The notes: generated by a model from the letters alone, not told the origin. A DNA stretch of 64,000 bases from an uncultured bacterium (GCA_937981985.1 CALJNB010000005.1:358427-422426); one strand, 5' to 3'; shown: positions 18,379 through 27,590, numbered from the stretch's first letter. Translations and numbers: made by a program.

Positions 18379-21300
18379 ATGCGGTTTAAAATTAACACAT
18401 TTTTCACGGCGTTTTTCATTGTGGCGTTTCTCGCTGGAACTAACGTGTCCGCTGAAACATCTATTAACCAGATTTCTACTTTTCAGATTGAAGAAGAGAA
18501 TGAGGGTACCGTTGTCCGTATTAAAGGAACCGCTATACCTACGTTCTCAGTCTTTAAACTTAATGCGCCTTTGCGTCTCTTCGTTGACGTCGCAAATAGC
18601 GAGTTGGGAGGCGATCCCAAATCTGTGAAAGTAAACAACGGTGTGCTGTCTCAAATTTCGGTTTTGGAATTCAAGGATAGCCATCAATCGGTGACACGCG
18701 TTATTATTGGTTTCGACAAATCGGCCCATTACGATGTGAAAACTGAAGGTAACGATGTTGTTGTCTTCGTAGATGGAAAAAAGCGCAATCAACCTATGGC
18801 GAACTTGGCTGACGAAATGCGTCGAGATAATAGTGCCAACGAAACCAAGATGCAGTTGGTGGAAAAAAAGTATCAAGCACTACTAAAAACGAATGCTTCG
18901 AAAATCGAAAGCACTTCTTCGGCTCTGCGGGAAACCCGTGCGTCGCTTGCGGCACGAGAAAAAGAGCTGAAGGTGCTTCGTGCGGAGAAGAAAAATCTAT
19001 CGGGAACTCAAAAGGTTCAAGCCGAAGAAAAGATCAAAGCACTGAGTCGTGGTGTCGCAAGTTCAAAAACGAACGTCCGCGCAACGAAAAATAAGCTTGC
19101 AGCATTAAAGGCTGATATTCTCAAAATTAAGAAACAACAAAAGAACGATCGCAAAACGCTTTTGAAGTTTCAGAAGGATGCCACTCGATCTCAAGCCGAA
19201 CGCGATGACGCCTTAGCTCTTGCGCGTCAGAAAGAGAATGAAGGCAAAGCCGCTATTGCAAAGGCGAAAGCTTTTGAAAGTAAGCTAGCCGCCGTTCAAG
19301 ATGACTTAACTGCGTTGTCGACCGAACGAAAGAATGCAGCTGCACGTTCAAAACGAGAAATCGCTGCGAAGCAAAAAGAAATAGACCTTGCAAAGGCAAA
19401 ACAAGGTCGTTTGGTTGCCGAACTAGAGGATGCGCTTAAGGATTCGGATTCTTCAAAGATTCGCGTTATTGAAAAGCAAAGAAAAGAAATAGCTAAAAAT
19501 CTACAAGTAAAAGAACAAGAGTTGCGCGCCGCGAAGAAGAATCAAGCCAAGACACGTGCTCAGGTGGGTGAACTGACGACAACACTCGCGTCTCGTGACG
19601 CGAAAATTCTTGCGCTGCAAAAAGAAATTCGCATTGCTAATAAAATCGCAAAATCGGCAGAAGTTGCTCGTGTGAAGGCTTTAAAAAACGCGGTTAATCG
19701 TGAACAGAGGCGACTCAAAAACGAACGTGCTTCATTAGCCGGAATAAATACTCGAACAACAAAGGGTTCACGAATCGCAAAAGCGATTGCAGTTGATCCG
19801 AACAATACAATCAGCGGAATCCGTCTGGAAACCGCAGGCGGCAATTCGAAAATTATAATTAATCTCGACAAACCTGGATCTTTTGAAACGATTTCTGGTG
19901 ACAGTAGAGCGGTTATGATTCTCAACAATGTCAGCCTGCCTGAGTCCTTAGAAAAAACTTTAGCTGATCGAACAGAAGGCGGAGCGGTACGTTTTGTGTC
20001 AACCTATCGTGATATTAAAGGACGCGTTCGTTTAGAGGTTGAGCTTAATGAAGATGCGAAAGAGTCTATTAAGCAGGACGGAAACAAACTTGTTTGGGAA
20101 TTCGCGCCAACAATGAAAAATGATCGACCCGAAGAGTCCTTCGCTGCAGTCAATCAAAATCGTCCAAGTGATGGAAGTTTTACTGCACGCAAGAAAAGGT
20201 ACCCACGTGTAGTGGTTGATCCGACACAAGTTTCTCGAGTTCCTGGAATGCGTAGGAAAAGACTCACTATCGATCTACGCGAAGTGGATATTCAAAATGT
20301 TCTTCGCATTATCGCCAAAGAAGGCGGCGTTAACATCGTGGTAGGTGAGGGCGTTTCAGGGAACGTGACCATGAGATTGAAGAAGGTTCCGATTGACGAA
20401 GTATTCCTTACCGTTCTTCAGGCCAGAGGATTAGGCTTTGAAAAGCGTGGGAACGTGATTCGTGTGGCGCCACAAGAAACTTTGCGTTCTGAACAGGCGA
20501 TACGTAACAAAGCGAGAGCCGCAGCACGTGGTCTTGCTCCATTGGAGGTTTTTCTACTTCGTATTAGTTACGCTCAGGCAGCTGATATGGAAAAACAGGT
20601 CGCTGGTCTGATTAGTCCGCGTGGAAATGTGACCGTCGACGAAAGGACAAATACACTTATCATCCGAGACGTTTCCGCGAATATTAAAACGATTCGACAG
20701 TTGGCAGCCAATCTAGATTCTCAAATTCCTCAGGTTCTTATCGAGGCAAGAATTGTTGAGACCAATGATACTTTTGTTCAGCAAGTTGGTATTCAATGGG
20801 GTGGGGATCTGAATTTCTCCCAGGCGAATGGAAATCCAACAGGTTTGGTTTTCCCAAGTAACGTTGGAATTGGTGGTGGTTCTACGGATGGTCAGACTCC
20901 GACAGCCGGTACAAGTCCGGCACCCAATTTCGCCGTCAATCTCCCAGCACCCGCCGGTACTGGAGCCGGTGGCGCGCTTGGTTTAGCACTTGGATCTGTC
21001 GGTGGTGCTCTCAATATTAATCTTCGTTTGTCGGCGCTTGAAGCTGCCGGTCATGCAAAAATTGTTAGTGCACCCAAAATCTTAACGCTTGATAATCAAG
21101 AAGCTAAAATATCCCAAGGAACAAGTATTCCAATTTCAGTCGTAGGCGCTGCGGGTGTTCAAACTGTTTTCGTGGATGCAACGCTTGAACTTACAGTTCG
21201 ACCGCATGTTACACCTGATGGAAATATTCAATTAAAGATTCAGGCAACAAAGAATGAACCTGATTTCCAGAATACGGGGGCTCGTGGTGACCCGACGATT

Positions 21301-21576
21301 ATCCGCAAGGAAGCTGATACTGAACTGTTAGTCAAAGATGGAGATACGACTGTAATCGGTGGTATCTACACCAGAAACTCTGGTTCTGCGATTTCAGCGG
21401 TACCCTTCTTTCACAAAATTCCCGTCCTCGGATTCTTTTTCAGGACTGAAACTGAAAGTGATCGTCGTACTGAACTGTTAATCTTTATTACACCGAAGAT
21501 CGTAAACAGAGCGGAGGCGCTCGGTTCGATGAGTCCTGGGACCGTGGAAGCGGAAAACAAAGCAAAGGAGCAATGA
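18379..21576 (+). CDS. pilQ: Type IV pilus secretin PilQ with inserted coiled coil
   Basis: 1065 residues from ATG 18379, which has AGGAG seven bases upstream and a proper signal peptide (cleavage near residue 24). An ATG at 18355 overlapping pilP would add eight residues. Order: AMIN domain 1 (about 27-130), a Lys/Ala/Glu-rich helical coiled coil (about 140-455), AMIN domain 2 (about 473-570), secretin STN/N0 (about 625-695), N1 (about 720-795), secretin barrel (about 800-1055, with VPFFHKIPVLGFFF and LLIFITPKIV). PilQ forms the outer-membrane channel for the pilus. It is larger than usual because of the roughly 300-residue coiled coil between the AMIN domains. Confidence 0.95.
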   Translation: MRFKINTFFTAFFIVAFLAGTNVSAETSINQISTFQIEEENEGTVVRIKGTAIPTFSVFKLNAPLRLFVDVANSELGGDPKSVKVNNGVLSQISVLEFKDSHQSVTRVIIGFDKSAHYDVKTEGNDVVVFVDGKKRNQPMANLADEMRRDNSANETKMQLVEKKYQALLKTNASKIESTSSALRETRASLAAREKELKVLRAEKKNLSGTQKVQAEEKIKALSRGVASSKTNVRATKNKLAALKADILKIKKQQKNDRKTLLKFQKDATRSQAERDDALALARQKENEGKAAIAKAKAFESKLAAVQDDLTALSTERKNAAARSKREIAAKQKEIDLAKAKQGRLVAELEDALKDSDSSKIRVIEKQRKEIAKNLQVKEQELRAAKKNQAKTRAQVGELTTTLASRDAKILALQKEIRIANKIAKSAEVARVKALKNAVNREQRRLKNERASLAGINTRTTKGSRIAKAIAVDPNNTISGIRLETAGGNSKIIINLDKPGSFETISGDSRAVMILNNVSLPESLEKTLADRTEGGAVRFVSTYRDIKGRVRLEVELNEDAKESIKQDGNKLVWEFAPTMKNDRPEESFAAVNQNRPSDGSFTARKKRYPRVVVDPTQVSRVPGMRRKRLTIDLREVDIQNVLRIIAKEGGVNIVVGEGVSGNVTMRLKKVPIDEVFLTVLQARGLGFEKRGNVIRVAPQETLRSEQAIRNKARAAARGLAPLEVFLLRISYAQAADMEKQVAGLISPRGNVTVDERTNTLIIRDVSANIKTIRQLAANLDSQIPQVLIEARIVETNDTFVQQVGIQWGGDLNFSQANGNPTGLVFPSNVGIGGGSTDGQTPTAGTSPAPNFAVNLPAPAGTGAGGALGLALGSVGGALNINLRLSALEAAGHAKIVSAPKILTLDNQEAKISQGTSIPISVVGAAGVQTVFVDATLELTVRPHVTPDGNIQLKIQATKNEPDFQNTGARGDPTIIRKEADTELLVKDGDTTVIGGIYTRNSGSAISAVPFFHKIPVLGFFFRTETESDRRTELLIFITPKIVNRAEALGSMSPGTVEAENKAKEQ

Positions 21577-21637
21577 TTCAAAGAATCGTTGAGAATATGA
21601 TATGATTAATAAAACGTTTAAAAAAACTGGAATCCAT

Positions 21638-22336
21638 ATGAGACGCAATTTATTTTTACCCGCATTCATCGCTCTCTCTGCAATAGGTTTGGTTGGCGGT
21701 TGCGCTGAACCAGAAGCATCTATTCTGATCAACGCGCATGTATTTTTAACAGGTGCATCCGTTGAAGAAGCTACAGAGGAAGGGATGTGTCCGGTTATCG
21801 ACTATAGCGAATGTTCAGCGGTGTCATTTGATGACGAAACTAAGTTCGCCACACGCCTATTCGCCGATGTGGCTCGCACTGCGCCCCAAGTCGCGATCGT
21901 CATGGCCAACCAGCTGGTCAATACCGAAACGTTGGCGCAACTAGGTGAGGATAATAACTTACGCGTTGATACAAACTCTATCCAACTTGAGGCGGTCGTT
22001 GCAACTTTTTCACCTTCTGGTCCGCTTAAGAATATTGGAGACGGCGGTAGGGTGGAAGTACCGCACGCAGGGTTATTGAGAGCGGAAGGAAACTTACATC
22101 TTACCTCGTCACTGGCACTTTTTAACGATGCGGAGGCTCTAGCCTCCACTGTCAAAACGGTCGCCGGAGAAAATGGCGGTTTTGTTGTAACGTCTGTGGA
22201 TTTACAAATTATTGGTAAAACACTTGCCGGAAATGAAGTGGCATCCAACATTGTTACGATGCCCATTCAATTATGTTATGGATGCACGAACGCTAACATT
22301 TGCGAGGAGGCAGCGACTCCACTCTGCGCACCCTAA
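21638..22336 (+). CDS. Hypothetical lipoprotein at the end of the pil cluster
   Basis: 232 residues. The signal peptide ends with lipobox V-G-G-C (Cys about 22). The mature part is beta-rich by eye, with Cys pairs near residues 50-60 and a C-terminal cluster of four cysteines starting CYGC. No family recognised. The start at 21638 gives the signal peptide; a frame from 21602 adds 12 residues. It lies 61 bases after pilQ with no terminator between, and a strong terminator follows, so it probably belongs to the pilus transcript. Confidence 0.75.
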   Translation: MRRNLFLPAFIALSAIGLVGGCAEPEASILINAHVFLTGASVEEATEEGMCPVIDYSECSAVSFDDETKFATRLFADVARTAPQVAIVMANQLVNTETLAQLGEDNNLRVDTNSIQLEAVVATFSPSGPLKNIGDGGRVEVPHAGLLRAEGNLHLTSSLALFNDAEALASTVKTVAGENGGFVVTSVDLQIIGKTLAGNEVASNIVTMPIQLCYGCTNANICEEAATPLCAP

Positions 22337-22362
22337 ATTCACAACTGTCCCGAAAGAGATTA

Positions 22363-22393
22363 AAAAGCGGCTTTTCAGCCGCTTTTAGTTTTT
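22363..22393 (+). terminator. Intrinsic terminator closing the pil cluster
   Basis: AAAAGCGGCT (22363-22372), loop TTTC, AGCCGCTTTT (22377-22386), a perfect 10-bp stem, followed by AGTTTTT. The T tail runs into a separate palindrome starting at 22391. Confidence 0.9.
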
Positions 22394-22412
22394 ATGTAAT
22401 TTATTACATAAA
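22391..22412. promoter_or_regulatory. Perfect 22-bp palindrome, candidate operator
   Basis: TTTATGTAAT (22391-22400), two bases, ATTACATAAA (22403-22412): perfect 10-bp arms with AT-rich content. It lies 37 bases before the start of an HTH-like gene and just after the pil terminator. The size and symmetry suit binding by a dimeric regulator, and autoregulation by the adjacent gene is the simplest idea. Confidence 0.55.
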
Positions 22413-22448
22413 TGTTGTATTCGTTGCGTAAAAACGTATCATGGGTAG

Positions 22449-23195
22449 ATGAGTGACGAATTAGACCAAAGTGAACTGCGTAACCGCGTTATTTATGCGC
22501 TCTTTTCGCCAGCCGCGAAGATCTCTCAATCCTTTAAAATTCCGCTTTCATCCCTCAAAGAATTAATGGAAGTCGCTTACTTTCACGAGACGAAAAAGAG
22601 CGGCTTGAAAATGAAAGAAGTTGCGCAAGTCATGGATGTTAGCATGAGTAAGGTCGCGTTGCTCTCTCGTGCATTAAAGAAAAATTTTACCGACGAAAAC
22701 TTAGACCTACCACGTAGGATTGAATTCATGTTGTGGTCGGGTGCGCAGACCTCGGCGAAGATAAAACAAGTTATTCCCAACGCTACGGCAGATGAAATTA
22801 ATGACGCGTTAAAAGCATTAGTTGTTGAAAAAAAGATTGTGAAGGAGCGTAAAGAACAAGTGGTCCAATACGCTCTTAACATCGATGTCGATCGACGTGT
22901 TTGGGATTCTTGGTTGGCTAAAGTAGACGGCTTAAACAACGTTCTGCGGACTGTCGGTGATGCGGTGTATGCCCGTTTTTTTAAGAGTGATCCGCACGCT
23001 TTTGCAAGAACCTTAAGTTTTCGAGTGATGCCCGAAGATGTTAAAGTTCTACGAGAATTTTATGAAAATGAATTGTTCAAATTGATCGTTGATTTGGATG
23101 CAAAAACGGAAGGTGAAGAAAGCGCTGTTCCGCTTTCGTTATCGCTTTTTTGGGCGCCTTATAATTTTATCGATGACCAAGACAAGGAAGAATGA
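22449..23195 (+). CDS. Putative helix-turn-helix DNA-binding protein
   Basis: 248 residues, no named family recognised. An N-terminal helical region holds an HTH-like segment (about 55-80: LKMKEVAQVMDVSMSKVALL), followed by a second winged-helix-like segment (about 90-135) that reads like a 'reader' of repeat A-x-x-I. The C-terminal half is helical with KVLREFYENELFKLIVDL and may form the dimer. It resembles regulators with duplicated HTH modules. A perfect palindrome sits directly upstream. The stop overlaps the start of the vWA lipoprotein gene, so the two are coupled and probably share a process. Confidence 0.65.
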   Translation: MSDELDQSELRNRVIYALFSPAAKISQSFKIPLSSLKELMEVAYFHETKKSGLKMKEVAQVMDVSMSKVALLSRALKKNFTDENLDLPRRIEFMLWSGAQTSAKIKQVIPNATADEINDALKALVVEKKIVKERKEQVVQYALNIDVDRRVWDSWLAKVDGLNNVLRTVGDAVYARFFKSDPHAFARTLSFRVMPEDVKVLREFYENELFKLIVDLDAKTEGEESAVPLSLSLFWAPYNFIDDQDKEE

Positions 23196-24667
23196 TGATG
23201 TCGCGTAATATTGTTATTATTTTCCTGTTTCTTTTAATGAGTTGTAACGACACCCAAGTGGTCGTCGACGGAGATTGCGGGCCGGGTGTAAAAACCACGG
23301 TTGAAAAAGGCCGCACTTTTTGCGCCTATACATGGGAAATTGTTATCGAAACCGGATTTAGCTGTCCGTCAGAATTTGGTTCGGTTCAGCGTTTTGAACC
23401 TGTTTTCGGAGTGTGCTCCGGCTTTGGTGCGTTGAAAGAGATAGAAATTATTCATGTTTTTGATGAATTTCAAAAACTTCCCAGATTCAAGCCCGTCGTG
23501 AATACCCCTCCTAAAAGTCTCGACCTGCTTTTTGTCGTCGATAATTCAGGCTCCATGTGCCAAGAACAGGATCGGCTTCTCGCAGCATTTGAAGGATTCA
23601 TAACTCCCCTAAAGGACGTGGATTTTCATTTAGGAGTCACGACCACTGGAATGGACCCGCACTATACTTTTGAACCCCTGGGTAAACCCGGTCTACTACA
23701 ATCGTCTCCTCAGCCAGTACCTGGATTTGATTCGACTTGTCTTCAAGATAAAGACGCTTCGGGCAAAGTAGATGGTTACGACTCATTAAAGAAGAGAATC
23801 GCATTTGCTGCGAGTTGTATGGAGACGGTCGATCCCTACTACCTAAATCTTTCCGATAGCGATGTAGAATGCGCATTCGGCGAATCAGATTGTGAGATCG
23901 TTAATCGGTGTGGAGGGGATAAGCCAAAATGTCGCGTGGCTGATATCACTCCTCCTCCTGAATCTTATAGAAATTTACCGAAAACCTTTCGAGCGTCAGA
24001 CTATCAGACTGATGGGGAACTGAATCTTAGCGCCCTAACTGCAGACTTTCGTTGTGCTCTCGCGGTTGGCACGCGCGGGCATGGTGTTGAGAAAGGACTT
24101 TCCGCCGCGGCACTTGCAGTGAGCAAAGATGTTACGGGCGGTGCTTTAAATGGGGCAAACGTCGACGTTACAAAACCCAACCACGGTTTCATTCGCAAAG
24201 ATTCTCGTTTTGGGGTTGTTTTTGTGACAGACGAAAACGACTGTAGTCATGATGGCGGTATCGACGAAACGACGTCTTGTGGTGATTCGGTTTGCGAATA
24301 CGCGATCGAATCCGGTCAAGGTCTGACACCGGTAACTTCTTTAAAGGATGAACTTATTAAAAATTTGGAGGCTACGAAAGGGAGAAAAATTTTGCCAAAC
24401 GATGTTGTTGTTGGCTCAATACATGGACGCCCTACGGCGCTTTCGGGTCCTATACGGGATACCTGTCAGATTGACGAACCCCGCGGAGTGGTTCCCGCCT
24501 GCGCTACCACGAATGGAATTGCCTATTCCGGATCGCGCTATGCAGACTTCCTCGCTGAGTTTGATGATTTTGGATACGCCCTCTCGAATGCTTCGGCCAT
24601 CTGTTTAGAAGATTGGACAGAATACTTTATTTCTATGGGGGCTTTCTTTCGTTCTAAATCAAATTAG
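23192..24667 (+). CDS. von Willebrand factor A domain lipoprotein
   Basis: 491 residues. A signal peptide with lipobox L-M-S-C (Cys near 18) predicts a lipoprotein. After an N-terminal Cys-containing region, a vWA domain begins near residue 110 with the metal-binding motif FVVDNSGSM (D-x-S-x-S), and GVVFVTDENDCS marks the later strand and loop. Many scattered cysteines suggest disulfides outside the cytoplasm. vWA domains bind protein partners through Mg2+. Three ATGs stand in a row at 23192; AAGGA favours the second or third. It overlaps the HTH gene by four bases. The partner is unknown. Confidence 0.82.
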   Translation: MMMSRNIVIIFLFLLMSCNDTQVVVDGDCGPGVKTTVEKGRTFCAYTWEIVIETGFSCPSEFGSVQRFEPVFGVCSGFGALKEIEIIHVFDEFQKLPRFKPVVNTPPKSLDLLFVVDNSGSMCQEQDRLLAAFEGFITPLKDVDFHLGVTTTGMDPHYTFEPLGKPGLLQSSPQPVPGFDSTCLQDKDASGKVDGYDSLKKRIAFAASCMETVDPYYLNLSDSDVECAFGESDCEIVNRCGGDKPKCRVADITPPPESYRNLPKTFRASDYQTDGELNLSALTADFRCALAVGTRGHGVEKGLSAAALAVSKDVTGGALNGANVDVTKPNHGFIRKDSRFGVVFVTDENDCSHDGGIDETTSCGDSVCEYAIESGQGLTPVTSLKDELIKNLEATKGRKILPNDVVVGSIHGRPTALSGPIRDTCQIDEPRGVVPACATTNGIAYSGSRYADFLAEFDDFGYALSNASAICLEDWTEYFISMGAFFRSKSN

Positions 24668-24684
24668 TAAAGAAGTATACGATC

Positions 24685-25605
24685 TTAGCGCGGCGTTTTT
24701 TCAATAACTTTTCTACACGCCGTGACGTCCTTGGCAATTTGTTCAACGAGCAAGTCCATAGAGTCGAATTTTTTATCTCCACGAACCTTCTTTATAAAAT
24801 CGAGAGCGATAGCGTCTCCATAAAGATCACCAGAGAAATCACATAAAAACGTTTCCACACAAATTTCATCTGAGTCGTGATACGTTGGTTTTGTACCTAT
24901 GTAGGTAGCTCCCGAATAGATTTTGTCGTTTATTCGAACTCGCGTTGCGTAGATTCCAGCACTCGGTAAAAGTCGGTAATCAGGCACAGCCAAATTCGCC
25001 GTAGGAAATCCTAAGGTCGCGCCGACGCCTTCGCCATGAATTACTCTACCGCGAACTTGATAGGCGCGTCCTAAAAGTTCGTTTGTTTTCTCGATGTCGC
25101 CATCTTTCAACAAAAGACGAATGCGAGATGACGAGATGACTTCCTCGTCTTGGCTGCAAAAAGGGGAGATTGGAAGTGTTTCGAACCGGCCTTTCCCCAT
25201 TTCTTTAAGTGTTTCGGTAGAACCTTTTCTTTTAAAACCAAAACGAAAATCTTCCCCGACGAAAACTGCTTTTGCTTTCAGATCGCGAATCAGGAAGGTG
25301 TTTACGAAGTCTTCGGCTGTTGTGTTTGCTAAAATTTCGTCAAAGGCTAATGCGACTGTGTGGGTCGAATACTTGGATAGTAACCTATCTCGTTCTTCGA
25401 TCGTGCCGAGTAAAAAAGGGTCCGAATTTTTACGGAAATAGAGTTTCGGATGTGGCCAAAAGGTGAGAACAACCAAGGGCGCGCTTCCCGCCTTTTCGAG
25501 AGCGTGTCTGAGAACACTTTGGTGCCCTAGATGTACGCCATCGAAGTTCCCGATAGCGACGACTGAAGCTTCTTCAATTAAGTTTTTGGAATCAAATACG
25601 AGCAT
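24685..25605 (-). CDS. ribF: Bifunctional riboflavin kinase / FMN adenylyltransferase
   Basis: 306 residues. The N-terminal FAD synthetase part has the nucleotidyl-transferase motif GNFDGVHLGHQ (about 18-28) and ISSSRIR near the inter-domain helix. The C-terminal riboflavin kinase part (about 180-300) has GRVIHGEG and LGFPTANL. It converts riboflavin to FMN and then FAD in the cytoplasm. AAGGA lies very close to the ATG. It is divergent from the tandem cysteine-synthase-like genes and convergent with the vWA gene. No FMN riboswitch is visible upstream. Confidence 0.95.
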   Translation of the reverse strand: MLVFDSKNLIEEASVVAIGNFDGVHLGHQSVLRHALEKAGSAPLVVLTFWPHPKLYFRKNSDPFLLGTIEERDRLLSKYSTHTVALAFDEILANTTAEDFVNTFLIRDLKAKAVFVGEDFRFGFKRKGSTETLKEMGKGRFETLPISPFCSQDEEVISSSRIRLLLKDGDIEKTNELLGRAYQVRGRVIHGEGVGATLGFPTANLAVPDYRLLPSAGIYATRVRINDKIYSGATYIGTKPTYHDSDEICVETFLCDFSGDLYGDAIALDFIKKVRGDKKFDSMDLLVEQIAKDVTACRKVIEKTPR

Positions 25606-25644
25606 GTCCTTACCGGAAAAAAGAAGGATTTGCTGGATGATGCC

Positions 25645-25661
25645 CGATCCCTACGGGATCG
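25645..25661. repeat. Inverted repeat between divergent ribF and cysK-like genes
   Basis: CGATCCC (25645-25651), TAC, GGGATCG (25655-25661): perfect 7-bp arms. A second palindrome, ATCGCGAT, lies at 25697-25704. Both are in the shared promoter gap, so either could be an operator. Confidence 0.4.
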
Positions 25662-25747
25662 CAAGGTTCGAAAAAACTTAGATTCGCTTGACCGCTATCG
25701 CGATCATAACGAAGATAAGGTCAAAGTTTCTTATTAGAGAGGTTCGC

Positions 25748-26668
25748 ATGCTGGATGAAGAACTCAGTGAATCATTGTGCGTTGATAGTCTGCAAAGATT
25801 GATCGGTCATACTCCACTGGTCCAGTTACAACGTGTAGTCGAACCTCATCTTGCTCCGATTTTTGTGAAGATGGAATCCTTCCTTCCAAGCGGAAGTCTC
25901 CGGGACCGCTATTTGTCCGAAACACTCGAGCGCGCTCGTCTAGCGGGGCAAATCGAGGAGAATGATTCGGTTTCGATAGCAGGTTTAAATGACTCTGCCG
26001 TATCTGCCGCGTTCTTGAGCGCGAAGATGGGCGTGAAGTTACATATCTTTGCTCCCGAACGGAGCGGTCAACGTCTTCTTCAGGTAGTCGAACATTACGG
26101 CGCGGTAGTCGAGTGGACCGACGCTCACGCGGGTCTTGAGGGATCGGTAAAAGAGGCGTCGGAATGGGCAAGGAAATCTCACGATAAAATATATATCGAT
26201 GCGTATAGGCGTAAGGCTGTAAAGGGAGCCTATAGCGCTATAGCAGCCGAAATTTTGGAGGCCCTTAACGGCCGACCCTTATCGGGTTTTGTTACCTCTG
26301 TTACCACCGGCGCAACTTTTATCGAGGTTTCCAAAATTCTTACGGCCCATCATCCTCAACTCATAGTGAAAGGAGTCACACTCGCAGAAAACGATTACGT
26401 ATCCTGTGATTTGGAAGGACTTGAGATAATGAACGTGGAAGAGACGTGGGAATATCGAAATAATATTGCGCAGAAGGAGGGTATTATTTTAGGCCCCAAA
26501 GGGGCTGCGTGTGTGGCGACAGCATTAAAATTACAAGACGACGTTCCCCCTGACTCGGCTATTATTGCTCTTAACCCCGATTCAGGAAGAAGTTACATTG
26601 GTTGGGAAGATGAGCCGCTTTTTCAACATAAGTTTCGTCTCTCTTCTCTAAATTTGGACCTGTCATGA
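25748..26668 (+). CDS. Cysteine-synthase-like protein lacking the PLP lysine
   Basis: 306 residues of the fold-II PLP family (CysK/CBS). The opening LIGHTPLVQL is standard. The PLP motif, normally S-x-K-D-R, reads S-L-R52-D-R, so the Schiff-base lysine is Arg. The substrate loop, normally TSGNTG, reads AGLNDSA. The phosphate-binding loop is TTGAT rather than GTGGT. The C-terminal PDSG motif, whose Ser touches the PLP ring nitrogen, is kept. It is therefore probably not a normal PLP enzyme on its own. ATG at 25748 has GAGAGG five bases upstream; a TTG at 25688 has no support. It overlaps its paralogue by four bases, which suggests coupled translation and perhaps a heteromer. Confidence 0.85.
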   Translation: MLDEELSESLCVDSLQRLIGHTPLVQLQRVVEPHLAPIFVKMESFLPSGSLRDRYLSETLERARLAGQIEENDSVSIAGLNDSAVSAAFLSAKMGVKLHIFAPERSGQRLLQVVEHYGAVVEWTDAHAGLEGSVKEASEWARKSHDKIYIDAYRRKAVKGAYSAIAAEILEALNGRPLSGFVTSVTTGATFIEVSKILTAHHPQLIVKGVTLAENDYVSCDLEGLEIMNVEETWEYRNNIAQKEGIILGPKGAACVATALKLQDDVPPDSAIIALNPDSGRSYIGWEDEPLFQHKFRLSSLNLDLS

Positions 26669-27582
26669 CTCAATCCTTGAGCGCAAAAGAAAAAATGTGG
26701 TCTGTACTTAGAACCAATGTTGTAGACCTTATCGGAAATACACCTTTGGTTAAATTAGATCGAATAACGCGCGGAATATCGGAATCCGTTGAAGTTTGGG
26801 CAAAGTTAGAATCGTCTAATCCTGGTGGATCGGGAAAGGATCGACCTGCTAAACAAATCGTTGAAGATGCTTTTGCCGCGGGAACTCTGAATACTGATAT
26901 GACTTTGATCGATGCCTCTACCGGTAGCATTGGCGTTGGGTATGCTATTTGTGGTGCTTCTATGGGATTTCCCGTCACTTTAATTGTTCCAGATGATGTT
27001 GAAAAAAATGGGCGAACTCAGATGACCACCGCCGAAGTCCTAGGCGCAAAAATTATCCGGTCAAAAGGCGGTATCGAAGGTGCGCGAAAGTTGGCTGAAA
27101 AAATGTCTTCGGAGAGTCCGGGTACCTATTTTTATGCGAATCAGTTTGGCAATCCCTCAAATGCTCGAGCTCATCGTCTGACAACAGCGATGGAGATTTT
27201 TAGGCAGACCCAGTCGCGTGTTACACATTTCGTTTCTTCGGTGGGAACTGGCGGGACCCTGTCCGGCGTGGGAGAAGGTTTACAAGAAAAAAAACCGGCA
27301 ATAGAAATCATAGCTTGTAAACCCGATGCTGAAACCGATCACGAAAGCATGCAACGTATTGAGAGTCGATACATTGAACCCAAGCATACATATGAAGTTT
27401 CGATCAAGGATGCTTCAAAAATGGCGAGACGTTTGGCAGAAGAGGAGGGGATTCGCGGAGGAATCGTTTCGGGAATGAATTTATATGGCGCCCTCGAGTT
27501 GGCTAAGACCCTGGAGTCAGGGGTGATTGTATTTTTGGTTTCAGATCGCGCTGACTTTACTGAACACGTCGCATTCGAATGA
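26665..27582 (+). CDS. Cysteine-synthase-like PLP protein, second tandem copy
   Basis: 305 residues of the same family. LIGNTPLVKL and NPGGSGKDR are present, with Lys58 as the PLP lysine. VGTGGTLSG gives an intact phosphate loop. The substrate loop TSGNTG reads STGSIG, losing the Asn. The C-terminal PDSG that holds the PLP ring is not found; the position reads FLVSDRAD. So this copy has what the upstream paralogue lacks, and lacks what it keeps. It may be a working synthase/sulfhydrylase with altered substrate, or half of a paired enzyme. Known relatives make cysteine or cystathionine from activated serine. The gene ends eight bases from the convergent DUF1993 gene. Confidence 0.87.
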   Translation: MTQSLSAKEKMWSVLRTNVVDLIGNTPLVKLDRITRGISESVEVWAKLESSNPGGSGKDRPAKQIVEDAFAAGTLNTDMTLIDASTGSIGVGYAICGASMGFPVTLIVPDDVEKNGRTQMTTAEVLGAKIIRSKGGIEGARKLAEKMSSESPGTYFYANQFGNPSNARAHRLTTAMEIFRQTQSRVTHFVSSVGTGGTLSGVGEGLQEKKPAIEIIACKPDAETDHESMQRIESRYIEPKHTYEVSIKDASKMARRLAEEEGIRGGIVSGMNLYGALELAKTLESGVIVFLVSDRADFTEHVAFE

Positions 27583-27590
27583 GTGGGATG

